DNA of 64,000 nt from Pararhizobium sp. (GCA_030655075.1 JAURWE010000024.1:186001-250000); one strand, 5' to 3'; numbered from the stretch's first letter, positions 52,935-61,814 are shown. Notes: generated from the sequence alone by a model not told the origin. Numbers and translations are program-made.

Positions 52935-53825
52935 TTATTCGGCAGCCACAGCGACCGGATAGACTTCCTTCATGTAATCGTTCATCAGCGTCTCGGAGAT
53001 CGCTGCCGGGGTAAACCGGTAGGGGCCGATTTCGGAGACAGGCGTCACCTCGGCGGCGGAGCCGGTGAGGAAGCACTCGCTGAACCCTTCGAGTTCTTCC
53101 GGCATGATCGCCCGTTCGATCACCTGATAGCCGCGGCGTTTCGCCAGCTCGATCACAGTCTGGCGCGTCAGGCCGTTGAGGAAGCAGTCAGGCGCCGGCG
53201 TATGAATGGCGCCATCCTTGACGAAGAAGATGTTGGCGCCGGTCGCTTCGGCCACCTGGCCGCGATAGTCGAGCATCATCGCATCCGCATAGCCCTTGGC
53301 TTCGGCCGCGTGTTTGGAGATGGTGCAGATCATGTAGAGGCCGGCCGCCTTCGAGGCGCAAGGGGCCGTGCGTGGATCGGGACGCCGGTATTCGGCGATA
53401 TCGATGCGGATGCCCTTCAGCTTTTCGGCGGGGCTGAAATAGCTGCCCCACTGCCAGATGGCGATGGCGACATTGATGCGGTTTGACTGGGCGGAAATCC
53501 CCATCATCTCGCTGCCGCGCCAGGCGATCGGCCGCACATAGGCCTCGGAAAAGCCCTGACGCTTCAACAGCTCGATGCTGACGGCATCCAGCTCCTCGAC
53601 GCTGTAGGGAACCTTGAACCCGAGGATTTCTGCCGACCGGTGCAGGCGCTGATTGTGCTCCGTCAGCTTGAAGATGCGCCCGCCATATGCCCGCTCGCCC
53701 TCGAAAACGGCGCTTGCGTAGTGCAGCCCATGGGTCAGCACGTGGACCTTGGCATCCTTCCAGGCGACGAACTCGCCGTTGATCCAGATCTCGCCGTCCA
53801 GCTGGTCAAAGGGAATGGCTGCCAT
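52935..53825 (-). CDS. ilvE: Branched-chain amino acid aminotransferase
   Basis: This 296-residue class IV PLP enzyme starts MAAIPFDQLDGEIWINGEFVAWKDAKVHVLTHGLHYASAVFEGERAYGG. The PLP lysine is in CASKAAGLYM at about residue 160, and EATGANIFFVKDG and LNGLTRQTVIELAK are standard. It makes valine, leucine and isoleucine from their keto acids using glutamate. It is divergent from the MarR-type regulator gene. Confidence 0.94.
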   Translation of the reverse strand: MAAIPFDQLDGEIWINGEFVAWKDAKVHVLTHGLHYASAVFEGERAYGGRIFKLTEHNQRLHRSAEILGFKVPYSVEELDAVSIELLKRQGFSEAYVRPIAWRGSEMMGISAQSNRINVAIAIWQWGSYFSPAEKLKGIRIDIAEYRRPDPRTAPCASKAAGLYMICTISKHAAEAKGYADAMMLDYRGQVAEATGANIFFVKDGAIHTPAPDCFLNGLTRQTVIELAKRRGYQVIERAIMPEELEGFSECFLTGSAAEVTPVSEIGPYRFTPAAISETLMNDYMKEVYPVAVAAE

Positions 53826-54008
53826 TCTGTCTCCTCCGGCGTGTCCACGCCCGTCTTTGTGTTGGTTGTTGCTTCAATTGCTGTTGCAAAACCCCGCGCC
53901 AGAAAATGATTTTCATGAATGCGGATTGGCGGCCGGGCCCCGAGCGCCTATTCTTTGGCGAACGACGATGATGCTACCCATGCTGTTCTTGACGGAAACG
54001 CTAGCAAG

Positions 54009-54058
54009 CTGGCAAAAATGTGTCAACAAACCTGACATATGTTTGCCTGTTTTGCCAG
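54009..54058. promoter_or_regulatory. Nested inverted repeats upstream of the MarR gene
   Basis: CTGGCAAAA (54009-54017) faces TTTTGCCAG (54050-54058). Inside, CAAAC (54027-54031) faces GTTTG (54041-54045). This sits 12 bp before the MarR start at 54070. Autoregulation by the MarR protein is the natural reading, but it is inferred. Confidence 0.6.
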
Positions 54059-54069
54059 AGTCAGCGGGT

Positions 54070-54567
54070 ATGAAAAGGAATGACTGGGTGCCAGGACAGC
54101 CGACAGGACAAGCCGTGGACGACAAAGGGCCTAACGGGGCTGCCGCCGCTGAGGACGATACGGACTTCGAAATCATCGAACTGTTTTTCTTCGCTTACCG
54201 GGACTTCATTTCCGACCCCGATGCCATTCTGGAAAAGAGCGGTTTCGGCCGCGCCCATCACCGCGTCGTCCACTTCGTCAACCGGGAGCCGGGAATGACG
54301 GTTGCCGACCTGCTGGAAACGCTGAAGATCACCAAGCAGAGCCTGGCGCGGGTTTTGAAGCAGCTGATCGATTCCGGCTATATTCATCAGGTCGCAGGGC
54401 CTGAAGACCGGCGCCAGCGTAAGCTGTATACCACACCGGCCGGACAGGAACTGGCGCTGGCGCTGGCCGAGCCACAGTCCCGCCGCATAGCCCGTGCATT
54501 TGCCAAAGCAGGCCCGGAAACACGCGACGCTGTACGCAAGTTCCTGACGGGCATGAAAAACGCATGA
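54070..54567 (+). CDS. MarR-family regulator (PetP-like)
   Basis: The 165 residues hold the MarR winged helix: GFGRAHHRVVHFVNREPGMTVADLLETLKITKQSLARVLKQLIDSGYIHQVAGPEDRRQRKLYTTPAGQEL. A preceding helix (DTDFEIIELFFFAYRDFISDPDAILEKS) is the dimer region. It lies directly upstream of an OmpR-type response regulator, as PetP and PetR do in Rhodobacter. The start ATG is at 54070. The effector is unknown. Confidence 0.88.
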   Translation: MKRNDWVPGQPTGQAVDDKGPNGAAAAEDDTDFEIIELFFFAYRDFISDPDAILEKSGFGRAHHRVVHFVNREPGMTVADLLETLKITKQSLARVLKQLIDSGYIHQVAGPEDRRQRKLYTTPAGQELALALAEPQSRRIARAFAKAGPETRDAVRKFLTGMKNA

Positions 54568-54589
54568 TCCTGGACGGACCTGCTAGGCC

Positions 54590-55321
54590 ATGCCGCAAGA
54601 AGCGGCCAACGAAACGGAAAATGCCGAGATGACCCAAATTCCCGACGACGCGGCGCATCTTCTTGTGGTTGACGACGACCGGCGTATTCGCGACCTGCTC
54701 AACCGCTATCTGGTCGAGCAGGGTTTCCGCGTCACGGTCGCTGCCGACGCCGACGAGGCCCGCCGCCGGCTCGTCGGGCTCGATTTCGACCTGTTGATCC
54801 TCGATGTGATGATGCCGGGCGAAAGCGGGATTTCGCTGACAAAAAGCCTGCGCGAGCTGAAATCCGTACCGATCATCATGCTGACCGCACTGGCGGAATC
54901 CAATGCCCGCATCGAAGGCCTCGAAGTCGGTGCCGACGACTACCTGCCAAAACCCTTCGATCCGCGCGAACTGGTGCTGCGCATCAACAACATTCTGCGC
55001 CGCAACGCTCCGGCACAGGTGCCGAAGATCGAGCAGGTAATTTTTGGCCCCTTCACCTTCTCCGTCGTGCGCCGCGAACTGCGCCGGGGGCCGGATCACA
55101 TCCGCCTGACCGACCGCGAGCAGGAGATCATGATGCTGTTTTCGCAGCGCCCCGGCGAAACTATCCCCCGCCACGAACTGATCGGCGACGAAGCCGATGT
55201 CGGCGAGCGCACCATCGACGTGCAGATCAACCGCCTGCGCCGCAAGATCGAAGAGGAACCGTCCAATCCGATCTGGCTGCAGACCGTTCGTGGCATCGGC
55301 TACCGGCTGAGTGTAGACTGA
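54590..55321 (+). CDS. petR: OmpR-family response regulator (PetR-like)
   Basis: A 243-residue regulator with a receiver domain (acidic pocket at about D28-D30 in VVDDDRRI, phosphoacceptor D72 in LLILDVMMPGESG, and the Lys in DDYLPKPFD). The winged-helix domain reads TFSVVRRELRRGPDHIRLTDREQEIMMLFSQRPGETIPRHELIG then VQINRLRRKIEEEPSNPIWLQTVRGIGYRL. An internal ATG at 54629 is also possible. It follows the MarR gene by 22 bp and precedes a kinase gene, so the three are likely one signalling unit. Confidence 0.92.
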   Translation: MPQEAANETENAEMTQIPDDAAHLLVVDDDRRIRDLLNRYLVEQGFRVTVAADADEARRRLVGLDFDLLILDVMMPGESGISLTKSLRELKSVPIIMLTALAESNARIEGLEVGADDYLPKPFDPRELVLRINNILRRNAPAQVPKIEQVIFGPFTFSVVRRELRRGPDHIRLTDREQEIMMLFSQRPGETIPRHELIGDEADVGERTIDVQINRLRRKIEEEPSNPIWLQTVRGIGYRLSVD

Positions 55322-55396
55322 TGTTAGTCTCGCAATCAGGGCGATGACCTCAGCACTGTTCGTTTCATATGACCCCTTCTGCCGGATCGTGAATGC

Positions 55397-56782
55397 ATGG
55401 CGACTTTCGATTATGTTCGACGCGATCAGGACCGGCCCACCGACACGCGCTGGCGCCGGATTGCACGCTGGATTCGCCGGCGCCTGCCGATGGGGCTCTA
55501 TGCGCGCGCGCTGCTGATCATCATCATCCCGATGGTCCTGTTGCAGTCGGTAGTCGCCTTCGTCTTCATGGAGCGCCACTGGCAGACGGTGACGCAGCGC
55601 CTGTCGAGCGCCGTTACCCGCGATATCGCCGCCATTGTCGACTTGATCGAGACATTTCCTGAAAGCGCCGATCAGGAGGCGCTGATCCGCATCGCCCGCG
55701 AACGCCTCGATCTCAACATCGCCATCGAGCCGAATGGCGATCTGCCCCCGCCCCGTCCAAAACCGTTTTTCTCGATCCTCGACCAGATCCTCAGCGAGGA
55801 AATATCGCTGCAGATCCGGCGTCCGTTCTGGATCGACACGGTCGGTGACAGCAGGATCGTCGAGATCCGCATCAAGCTGGAAAACCGGGTCCTGCGGGTC
55901 TATGCCAAGCGCGGCAACGCTTATGCCTCCAACACGCACATCTTCCTCGTCTGGATGGTCGGCACATCTCTGGTGCTTCTCGGCATCGCCATCCTCTTCC
56001 TGCGCGGCCAGATCCGGCCGATCCTGGCGCTGACCCGCGCCGCTGAAAATTTTGGCAAGGGCCAGAAGACGACAGAGAACTTTTCGCCGCGTGGCGCCGA
56101 CGAGGTGCGCCGTGCCGGCATCGCATTCCTGAAAATGCGCGAACGCATCGAGCGCCAGATCGACCAGCGCACGGCCATGCTGACCGGCGTCAGCCACGAC
56201 CTGCGCACCATCCTCACACGCTTCAAGCTGCAACTGGCGCTCACCAGCAGCCAGAGCCCCGATCTCGATTATCTCAACCAGGATATCGACGATATGCAGG
56301 TGATGCTGGAAGGCTATCTCGCATTCGCGCGCGGCGAAGCCGAGGAAGACCTCGGCCGCATGAAGCTGAGCGAACTGCTGGCGCGGCTGGCGGCAGAGGC
56401 CGAGCTGCATGGAAAGGTGCTGAAAAGCCGCATCGAAGGCATCGATGATATCAGCGTCCGCCCCAATGCCTTCACCCGCCTTGTCTCCAATATCGTTTCC
56501 AATGCCTGCCGCTATGCCGAAACGATCGATATCGAAGCCCGCCACAGCGCCAAATGGCTGACGCTGACGGTTGACGACGATGGCCCCGGCATTCCCGAGC
56601 GCGCCCGCGAGGATGTGTTCAAGCCCTTCTTTCGGCTGGACGAGGCCCGCAATCTCAACGCCAGCGGCACTGGTCTCGGTCTCGCCATCGCCCGCGACGT
56701 CGCCACCAGCCACGGCGGCACCATCACCTTGGGCGACAGTCCGCTCGGCGGGCTGCGGGTGACGATCCGGGTGCCGGCTTAG
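55397..56782 (+). CDS. EnvZ-like sensor histidine kinase
   Basis: The 461-residue membrane kinase has two transmembrane segments (ALLIIIIPMVLLQSVVAFVFM and FLVWMVGTSLVLLGIAILFLRGQI) around a periplasmic loop of about 120 residues, then HAMP. The H-box is TGVSHDLRTILTRFKLQL with H267. The usual Pro after RT is Ile here. N (NAFTRLVSNIVSNACRYAE), G1 (DDDGPGIP) and G2 (GTGLGLAIARDV) boxes are present. It should phosphorylate the upstream PetR-like regulator. The signal is unknown. Confidence 0.92.
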   Translation: MATFDYVRRDQDRPTDTRWRRIARWIRRRLPMGLYARALLIIIIPMVLLQSVVAFVFMERHWQTVTQRLSSAVTRDIAAIVDLIETFPESADQEALIRIARERLDLNIAIEPNGDLPPPRPKPFFSILDQILSEEISLQIRRPFWIDTVGDSRIVEIRIKLENRVLRVYAKRGNAYASNTHIFLVWMVGTSLVLLGIAILFLRGQIRPILALTRAAENFGKGQKTTENFSPRGADEVRRAGIAFLKMRERIERQIDQRTAMLTGVSHDLRTILTRFKLQLALTSSQSPDLDYLNQDIDDMQVMLEGYLAFARGEAEEDLGRMKLSELLARLAAEAELHGKVLKSRIEGIDDISVRPNAFTRLVSNIVSNACRYAETIDIEARHSAKWLTLTVDDDGPGIPERAREDVFKPFFRLDEARNLNASGTGLGLAIARDVATSHGGTITLGDSPLGGLRVTIRVPA

Positions 56783-56788
56783 CAGTTC

Positions 56789-57076
56789 TCACCCGGAAAC
56801 GTATTTGTGCAGGATGGAATTGATCAGCGTCTGATAGGGCACGCCTTCCTGAAGGGCGAGTGACTTCAGCCGCGTCAGATCCGACCGCGAAATTCTCAAG
56901 GAAATCTTCTCGCGTTCATCGTTGATCGTCGCAGCCGCCTGAGCTTCGATGGCCTGGCGGCGTTCGGGCGTGAAGAAGCTCTTCGGCGTAAAAGGCGCTG
57001 TTTCCAGAGCTTTGAAAAATGCCTCTTCCTCGGCATCGACAAAGGTGCCTATTCTGGGTCTGTCAGCCATCATCAC
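56789..57076 (-). CDS. CopG-type antitoxin (orphan)
   Basis: The 95 residues end ISLRISRSDLTRLKSLALQEGVPYQTLINSILHKYVSG, the CopG_antitoxin pattern found in antitoxins paired with BrnT-like toxins. Three ATGs stand in a row at the start; the first was used. No toxin gene is visible within a few hundred bases on either side. The upstream region (57077-57147) contains a likely promoter and no open frame. Confidence 0.75.
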   Translation of the reverse strand: MMMADRPRIGTFVDAEEEAFFKALETAPFTPKSFFTPERRQAIEAQAAATINDEREKISLRISRSDLTRLKSLALQEGVPYQTLINSILHKYVSG

Positions 57077-57147
57077 CTTACGTTATACGGCTCATCACAC
57101 AATTGTATGGACGGAGTCTGGCACGTCAAGAAATTTATGATTGCCGC

Positions 57148-57489
57148 CTAAAGCAGCTTCTTCCCGTTCGGCACCGGCTTCCCCGGTGCTGCCAGCACGA
57201 TAGCGCCGGCTTCGTCTTCGAAGCCGAGCGTCAAGACTTCGGAACGGAATGGGCCGATCTGGCGTGGCGGGAAATTGACGACGCCGAGCACCTGGCGTCC
57301 GACCAGCGTGTCGAGATCGTAGTGCACGGTGATCTGCGCTGAGGATTTTTTCAGGCCGATCTCCGGGCCGAAGTCGATGACCAGCTTGATCGCCGGCTTG
57401 CGGGCTTCGGGAAATGGATGCGCCTCGACGATGGTGCCGGTGCGGATATCGACCCGCTCGAAATCGGCATAGGTGATCGTCTCGGACAT
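57148..57489 (-). CDS. CsaA-type tRNA-binding domain protein
   Basis: This 113-residue OB-fold protein reads MSETITYADFERVDIRTGTIVEAHPFPEARKPAIKLVIDFGPEIGLKKSSAQITVHYDLDTLVGRQVLGVVNFPPRQIGPFRSEVLTLGFEDEAGAIVLAAPGKPVPNG. It is the EMAP-II-like domain of CsaA/YgjH, which binds tRNA-like ligands and has chaperone-like activity in some reports. It starts only 2 bp after the proC stop, making a ybjN-proC-csaA operon likely. Confidence 0.92.
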   Translation of the reverse strand: MSETITYADFERVDIRTGTIVEAHPFPEARKPAIKLVIDFGPEIGLKKSSAQITVHYDLDTLVGRQVLGVVNFPPRQIGPFRSEVLTLGFEDEAGAIVLAAPGKPVPNGKKLL

Positions 57490-57490
57490 G

Positions 57491-58309
57491 TCAGCCTGCC
57501 AGCTCTTCGGCGCGCGTGCGGGCAGCGGCAATCGCTCTGTCAAACAGCGGCTGCATGCCGTCTTCGGCCATCAGGATGCCGAGCGCTGCCGCCGTCGTGC
57601 CGCCGGGAGACGTGACGTTCTGGCGCAATTTGGACGCTTCATCGGGGGACTGGTGGAGAAGTTCGCCAGCCCCCGCGACGGTTTCCCGTGCGAGACGCAT
57701 GGCGAGGTCCGCCGGGAGCCCGGCCTTGCGGCCGGCTTCCGCCATGCATTCGACGAGATAGAAAACATAGGCAGGCCCGCTGCCGGAAACGGCCGTAACC
57801 GCATCGATATCGGCCTCCGTCGCCACCCATTCGACCGGGCCGCTGACTTTCAGGAGATTGTTGACCAGCGCCCGCTGCTCAGGCGTCACACGATCATTGG
57901 CAAAGGCGCCGGTGACGCCGCGGCCGATCATGGCCGGCGTATTGGGCATGGCGCGCACCATGCCGGCCGGGCCGAGATGGCCTTCCATGGAGGCGAGCGT
58001 CTTGCCGGCGGCAACCGAGACGACGACGGTCTTTTCGTCAACAATACCCTTGAGCGGCGGCAGGATGTTGTCCATCACCTGCGGCTTCACCGCCAGAAAC
58101 AGCACGCCGGCCGTCAGACCTGCAGGAGCAGATGTCTCGTGGCGCGCACCGCTATCGGAAATAAGCTTGGACATGGCCGGTGACGGGCCAGGATCGATGA
58201 CGAGAACCGAAGCTCCTGGAACCCCACTTTTCAGCCAGCCGGACAGCATGGCGCCGCCCATATTGCCGGCGCCGATGAGGACGATGGGGCCTGCGGCAGA
58301 AACGTCCAT
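57491..58309 (-). CDS. proC: Pyrroline-5-carboxylate reductase
   Basis: This 272-residue enzyme makes proline by reducing pyrroline-5-carboxylate with NADPH. It has the Rossmann motif VLIGAGNMGGAMLSGW, FLAVKPQVMDNIL, VVSVAAGKTL, and the conserved MPNTPAMIGRGVT. The C-terminal signature is SGSGPAYVFYLVECMAEAG through KLRQNVTSPGGTTAAALGIL. It follows ybjN by 2 bp and precedes the CsaA-like gene by 1 bp. Confidence 0.96.
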   Translation of the reverse strand: MDVSAAGPIVLIGAGNMGGAMLSGWLKSGVPGASVLVIDPGPSPAMSKLISDSGARHETSAPAGLTAGVLFLAVKPQVMDNILPPLKGIVDEKTVVVSVAAGKTLASMEGHLGPAGMVRAMPNTPAMIGRGVTGAFANDRVTPEQRALVNNLLKVSGPVEWVATEADIDAVTAVSGSGPAYVFYLVECMAEAGRKAGLPADLAMRLARETVAGAGELLHQSPDEASKLRQNVTSPGGTTAAALGILMAEDGMQPLFDRAIAAARTRAEELAG

Positions 58310-58311
58310 GC

Positions 58312-58812
58312 TTAGGCTTCTCCGACCGTCTCGAACAGGACGGCATCGACGGCGGCCTGCGCCTCCATCCCCGACCAGACAACGAACTGAAAAGCCTGGA
58401 AATAGGATTCGCAGGCTTCGAGCGCGCTCGACAGCAGCACTTCGACCTGGCGGTTGGTCGGCTCTGCGCCGCCCGACAGCAGCAGCGACTGACGGAAGAT
58501 GACAACATCTTCCTGCTTCCACAGATCGAAATGGCCCATCAGAACCTGTCCGTTCACATGCGACAGCAGCCGGATGACCTCGTTGACGCGGCTTTCGGGA
58601 ACCTTGATGTCGAAAGCGCAGGCCAGATGCAGCGCTTCGAACTCTTCCATCCAGGAGAAAGAGACGTGGTAGTCCGTCCACTTGCCCTCGACGGTCATGG
58701 CGATTTCATCCTCGCCGGAACGCTCGAATGACCAGTCATTGTTGGCAGCAACGAACTCGATCATATCGACCGGATTCGACTGGCGCTCTAGTTCCAATTC
58801 CACGAGGTTCAT
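58312..58812 (-). CDS. YbjN domain protein
   Basis: The 166-residue protein begins MNLVELELERQSNPVDMIEFVAANNDWSFERSGEDEIAMTVEGKWTDYHVSFSWMEEFEALHLACAFDIKVP. This is the YbjN fold, related in shape to type III secretion chaperones but of unknown role. The stop is 2 bp before the proC start, consistent with one operon. Confidence 0.9.
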   Translation of the reverse strand: MNLVELELERQSNPVDMIEFVAANNDWSFERSGEDEIAMTVEGKWTDYHVSFSWMEEFEALHLACAFDIKVPESRVNEVIRLLSHVNGQVLMGHFDLWKQEDVVIFRQSLLLSGGAEPTNRQVEVLLSSALEACESYFQAFQFVVWSGMEAQAAVDAVLFETVGEA

Positions 58813-59249
58813 GCATCACCTTCTTGGCCGGCTGGACACAGGTTTTCATGCTCACACACGAACGCTGCAAACCAGACACGGAGACAAACACAATATGATT
58901 GCTGGACGCCCGACCACCTTGGGCTAACTACCCTGCCTGAAGCTTGCGGCGTCCGTTTCGAATCATCATTTAAAATCAGTGTATAACGCCGGAGTCGGCA
59001 TGCCAGCCCCCTGCCCCGCGAATTGGGCCGGTGCCTGTGGACAGACGTTGTGATTTTGATTCAGCGGGAGTTCTTAAACGACTCTGCCATAAGGACTTTT
59101 TGACAGTGTCCACAGGCTGAAAATTTTTCTTGGAAATCTCTTATGGAGCCGCTGCAGGCCGTTTGACCGCAGGTCGTGGGCGGCGTGGATCCGCATCGCC
59201 CCGAAGCGGGAAGGAAAGCCCTCCCGCGTCATGTCTTATCGCAATCGTC
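58813..59249. other. Long intergenic region with a perfect 11-bp inverted repeat
   Basis: No gene was recognised. GCCTGTGGACA (59033-59043) and TGTCCACAGGC (59107-59117) are perfect inverted arms 63 nt apart. Their cores resemble DnaA-box-like TGTCCACA. The repeat could form a large RNA stem or a protein site. See findings. Confidence 0.5.
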
Positions 59250-59510
59250 TCAGGCCTTGTCGGCATCGAGCCGGGCTTCGAGCGCGGCGATGCGGGCATT
59301 GAGCGCATCGTTCTCGTCGCGCGCCTTAACGGCCATTTCGCGCACGGCCTCGAATTCCTCGCGCTTGACCAGATCCATAGAATTCATCAGCCGTTCCGCC
59401 TGGGCGCGAAACATGGTCTCGGCTTCTTTGCGCACACCCTGTGCGGCGCCGGCAGCATCGGTCATCAGCTTGGCAAAATCATCCAGAATACGATTGGTTC
59501 CGGTGGTCAT
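59250..59510 (-). CDS. UbiK-family (accessory factor, former BMFP) protein
   Basis: The 86 residues start MTTGTNRILDDFAKLMTDAAGAAQGVRKEAETMFRAQAERLMNSMDLVKREEFEAVREMAVKARDENDALNARIAALEARL. It is a membrane-fusogenic, coiled-coil protein family. In E. coli UbiK supports ubiquinone biosynthesis. The ATG at 59510 was preferred over an extended start. It is divergent from the lgt operon. Confidence 0.86.
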   Translation of the reverse strand: MTTGTNRILDDFAKLMTDAAGAAQGVRKEAETMFRAQAERLMNSMDLVKREEFEAVREMAVKARDENDALNARIAALEARLDADKA

Positions 59511-59706
59511 TGCGTCGTCTCCGTTTGTCCCGCGCGGCATCGTCCGGCCGCATCATCCATTCTCACCTAGGGTTTGAGGTCCCCACTTGCAAGAACAAAC
59601 GCTGTGCTAAAGGCCCAAGCCCTTTAAACTCCGGCCTTGACCGTGCCAATTTCGGGCGCCATGGTCGCCGCCACACAAAAGCAGGCCACGACAGCGGAAG
59701 ACCAGC

Positions 59707-60582
59707 GTGAACACCATTTCGAGCTTACTGGCCATCATGCCCTTCCCGGATATCGATCCGGTTCTGGTTCAAATCGGACCGCTGGCCGTGCACTGGTACG
59801 GCATTGCTTACGTTGCGGGCATCATGCTCGGCTGGTTCTATGCCCGCAGCCTGGTGCGCAACAGCGGCCTCTGGCACAACAATCAACCGCCCGCCACCGA
59901 ACTGCAGATCGACGATTTCCTGCTTTGGGCAGCGCTTGGCATCGTCGCCGGCGGCCGCATCGGCTATATCCTCTTCTACGATTTTCCCAATGTCGTCGCC
60001 AACCCGCTCCGGGCGCTCGAAATCTGGAACGGCGGCATGTCCTTCCATGGCGGTCTCATCGGCACGGTGGTGGCCATGCTGGTCTATGCCCGGCGCAACG
60101 GCATCGCCATCTGGAGCCTGTTCGACATCGTCGCCGCCGTCGTGCCGATCGGCCTGTTCTTCGGCCGTGTCGCCAATTTCATCAACGGCGAACTCTGGGG
60201 CGGCCTCACCAACGCGCCCTGGGGCACTGTGTTCTGCAACACCTATCTGATGGCGCAGAACGGCTGCGCCGCCGGCGACCAGCCACGCCATCCGAGCCAG
60301 CTCTACGAGGCGATCCTCGAAGGCGTTGTGCTGTTGCTGGCTCTGCGCTTCCTGACCCACCGGCGTTTTGCGCTGAAAACACCCGGCCTCGTCAGTGGTG
60401 TCTTCGTCTGCCTCTATGCGCTGAGCCGCATCTTCGTCGAATTCTTCCGCGAGCCGGATGCGCAAATCGGTTATCTCGCCGGCGGCTGGTTGACCATGGG
60501 CATGGTTCTGTCGCTGCCCATGCTCGGCCTTGGCGTCTGGGCGATCCTCAGGGCCCGGGCGGCCCGGCCTCAACCGGCCTGA
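59707..60582 (+). CDS. lgt: Prolipoprotein diacylglyceryl transferase
   Basis: Lgt transfers diacylglycerol to the lipobox Cys of prolipoproteins in the inner membrane. The 291 residues have about seven hydrophobic helices and the Lgt signature GRVANFINGELWGGLTNAPWGTVF. The conserved His-Gly region is GGMSFHGGLIGTVV, and the ending includes LYALSRIFVEFFREPDAQIGYL. It heads an operon; the next gene starts 15 bp later. Confidence 0.95.
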   Translation: MNTISSLLAIMPFPDIDPVLVQIGPLAVHWYGIAYVAGIMLGWFYARSLVRNSGLWHNNQPPATELQIDDFLLWAALGIVAGGRIGYILFYDFPNVVANPLRALEIWNGGMSFHGGLIGTVVAMLVYARRNGIAIWSLFDIVAAVVPIGLFFGRVANFINGELWGGLTNAPWGTVFCNTYLMAQNGCAAGDQPRHPSQLYEAILEGVVLLLALRFLTHRRFALKTPGLVSGVFVCLYALSRIFVEFFREPDAQIGYLAGGWLTMGMVLSLPMLGLGVWAILRARAARPQPA

Positions 60583-60597
60583 CGCGGAGACAGATGT

Positions 60598-61701
60598 TTG
60601 ACGACGCCGCTCGCTGATAAAATCAAAGCCATCATCCGCCAGACCGGCCCGATGAGCGTGGCCGATTATTTTTCCCTGTGCCTCGCCGATCCCGACCATG
60701 GCTACTACCGCACCCACGAACCTTTCGGAGAAACCGGCGATTTCATTACCGCCCCGGAGGTCAGCCAGCTCTTCGGCGAAATGCTCGGCATCTTCCTGAT
60801 CCACGCCTGGCAGCGGCACGGCATGCCGGCCGATGTGCGGATCGTCGAGATCGGCCCGGGGCGCGGCACGATGATGGCCGATATCATCCGCGTCATCCAG
60901 AAACTCTCGCCGGCCCTCTTTGATGTGGCCTCCGTGCATCTGGTCGAGACCAGCGAGCGTCTGCAGAAGATTCAGAGCCAGACGCTGGTCGAAAACAAGT
61001 GGAAGATCACCTGGCACGAGAGCTTCGAGGCCGTGCCGGAGGGTTTCCTGCTTCTGGTCGCCAACGAGCTGTTCGACGCCCTGCCGATCCGCCAGTTCGT
61101 CAAGACGCCCGACGGCTTTCGCGAACGGCTCGTCGGGCTGGATGCGGAGGATGCGCTCGCCTTCGTCACCGGTGCCACCGGCATCGATCCACAGATTTTC
61201 CCCGTGCCGCCGGCCGCCGTTCCCGCCGGTACGATCTTCGAGATATCCCCTGCCCGCGAAGCAGTCATGTCGACCATCTGCGAACGGCTGCAGGCCCACA
61301 AGGGCACAGCCCTGATCATCGACTACGGTCACATGACGACCAGTTTTGGCGATACGCTGCAGGCGGTGCAGCAGCATCTCTTCGATCCGCCGCTCGCCCA
61401 CCCCGGCACCTCCGATCTCACCAGCCATGTCGATTTCGAATCGCTGGCGCTGCAGGCAAAGGCGGCTGGCATCTCCATCAACGGTCTGATGTTCCAGGGC
61501 GATTTCCTTCTGGGGCTCGGGCTGATCGAGCGCGCTTCAGCGCTCGGAACCTCCAAGGACATGCTGACGCAGGAGACGATCCGGCTCGGCGTCGAGCGGC
61601 TGGCCGGGGCCGGTGAAGGCAAGATGGGCGAGTTGTTCAAGGTGCTGGGCGTCAGCCATCCGGCCGTCGGCCTCATGCCATTCCGGACCGTGGCGGATTG
61701 A
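60598..61701 (+). CDS. MidA/NDUFAF7-family SAM-dependent methyltransferase
   Basis: The 367-residue protein has a TTG start (translated MTTPLADKIKAII). It shows PMSVADYFSLCLADPDHGYYRTHEPFGETGDFITAPEVSQLFGEMLG and the SAM motif RIVEIGPGRGTMMADIIR. In mitochondria, NDUFAF7 methylates a complex I subunit. In bacteria the role is less clear. It is the second gene of the lgt operon. Confidence 0.9.
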   Translation: MTTPLADKIKAIIRQTGPMSVADYFSLCLADPDHGYYRTHEPFGETGDFITAPEVSQLFGEMLGIFLIHAWQRHGMPADVRIVEIGPGRGTMMADIIRVIQKLSPALFDVASVHLVETSERLQKIQSQTLVENKWKITWHESFEAVPEGFLLLVANELFDALPIRQFVKTPDGFRERLVGLDAEDALAFVTGATGIDPQIFPVPPAAVPAGTIFEISPAREAVMSTICERLQAHKGTALIIDYGHMTTSFGDTLQAVQQHLFDPPLAHPGTSDLTSHVDFESLALQAKAAGISINGLMFQGDFLLGLGLIERASALGTSKDMLTQETIRLGVERLAGAGEGKMGELFKVLGVSHPAVGLMPFRTVAD

Positions 61702-61814
61702 CAGCCGCCTTCGCCGGGGCCAACATCCCGCGCAAATCACCGGGGCCGCCGAACCAGCCGTCATGCCCTTCCAACCCGCACGTATGCACCGACAACGATA
61801 GGGCAAGACGACCT

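Noticed and set aside
59033..59117. Chromosome origin suggested by TGTCCACA-type sites
   Set aside because: Only two imperfect DnaA-like sites are present, with no AT-rich unwinding region or hemE/parAB-type neighbours. An origin is not supported.
59176..59577. Plus-strand frames over the UbiK gene
   Set aside because: They are antisense to a gene with good family resemblance and are Ser/Arg-rich shadows.
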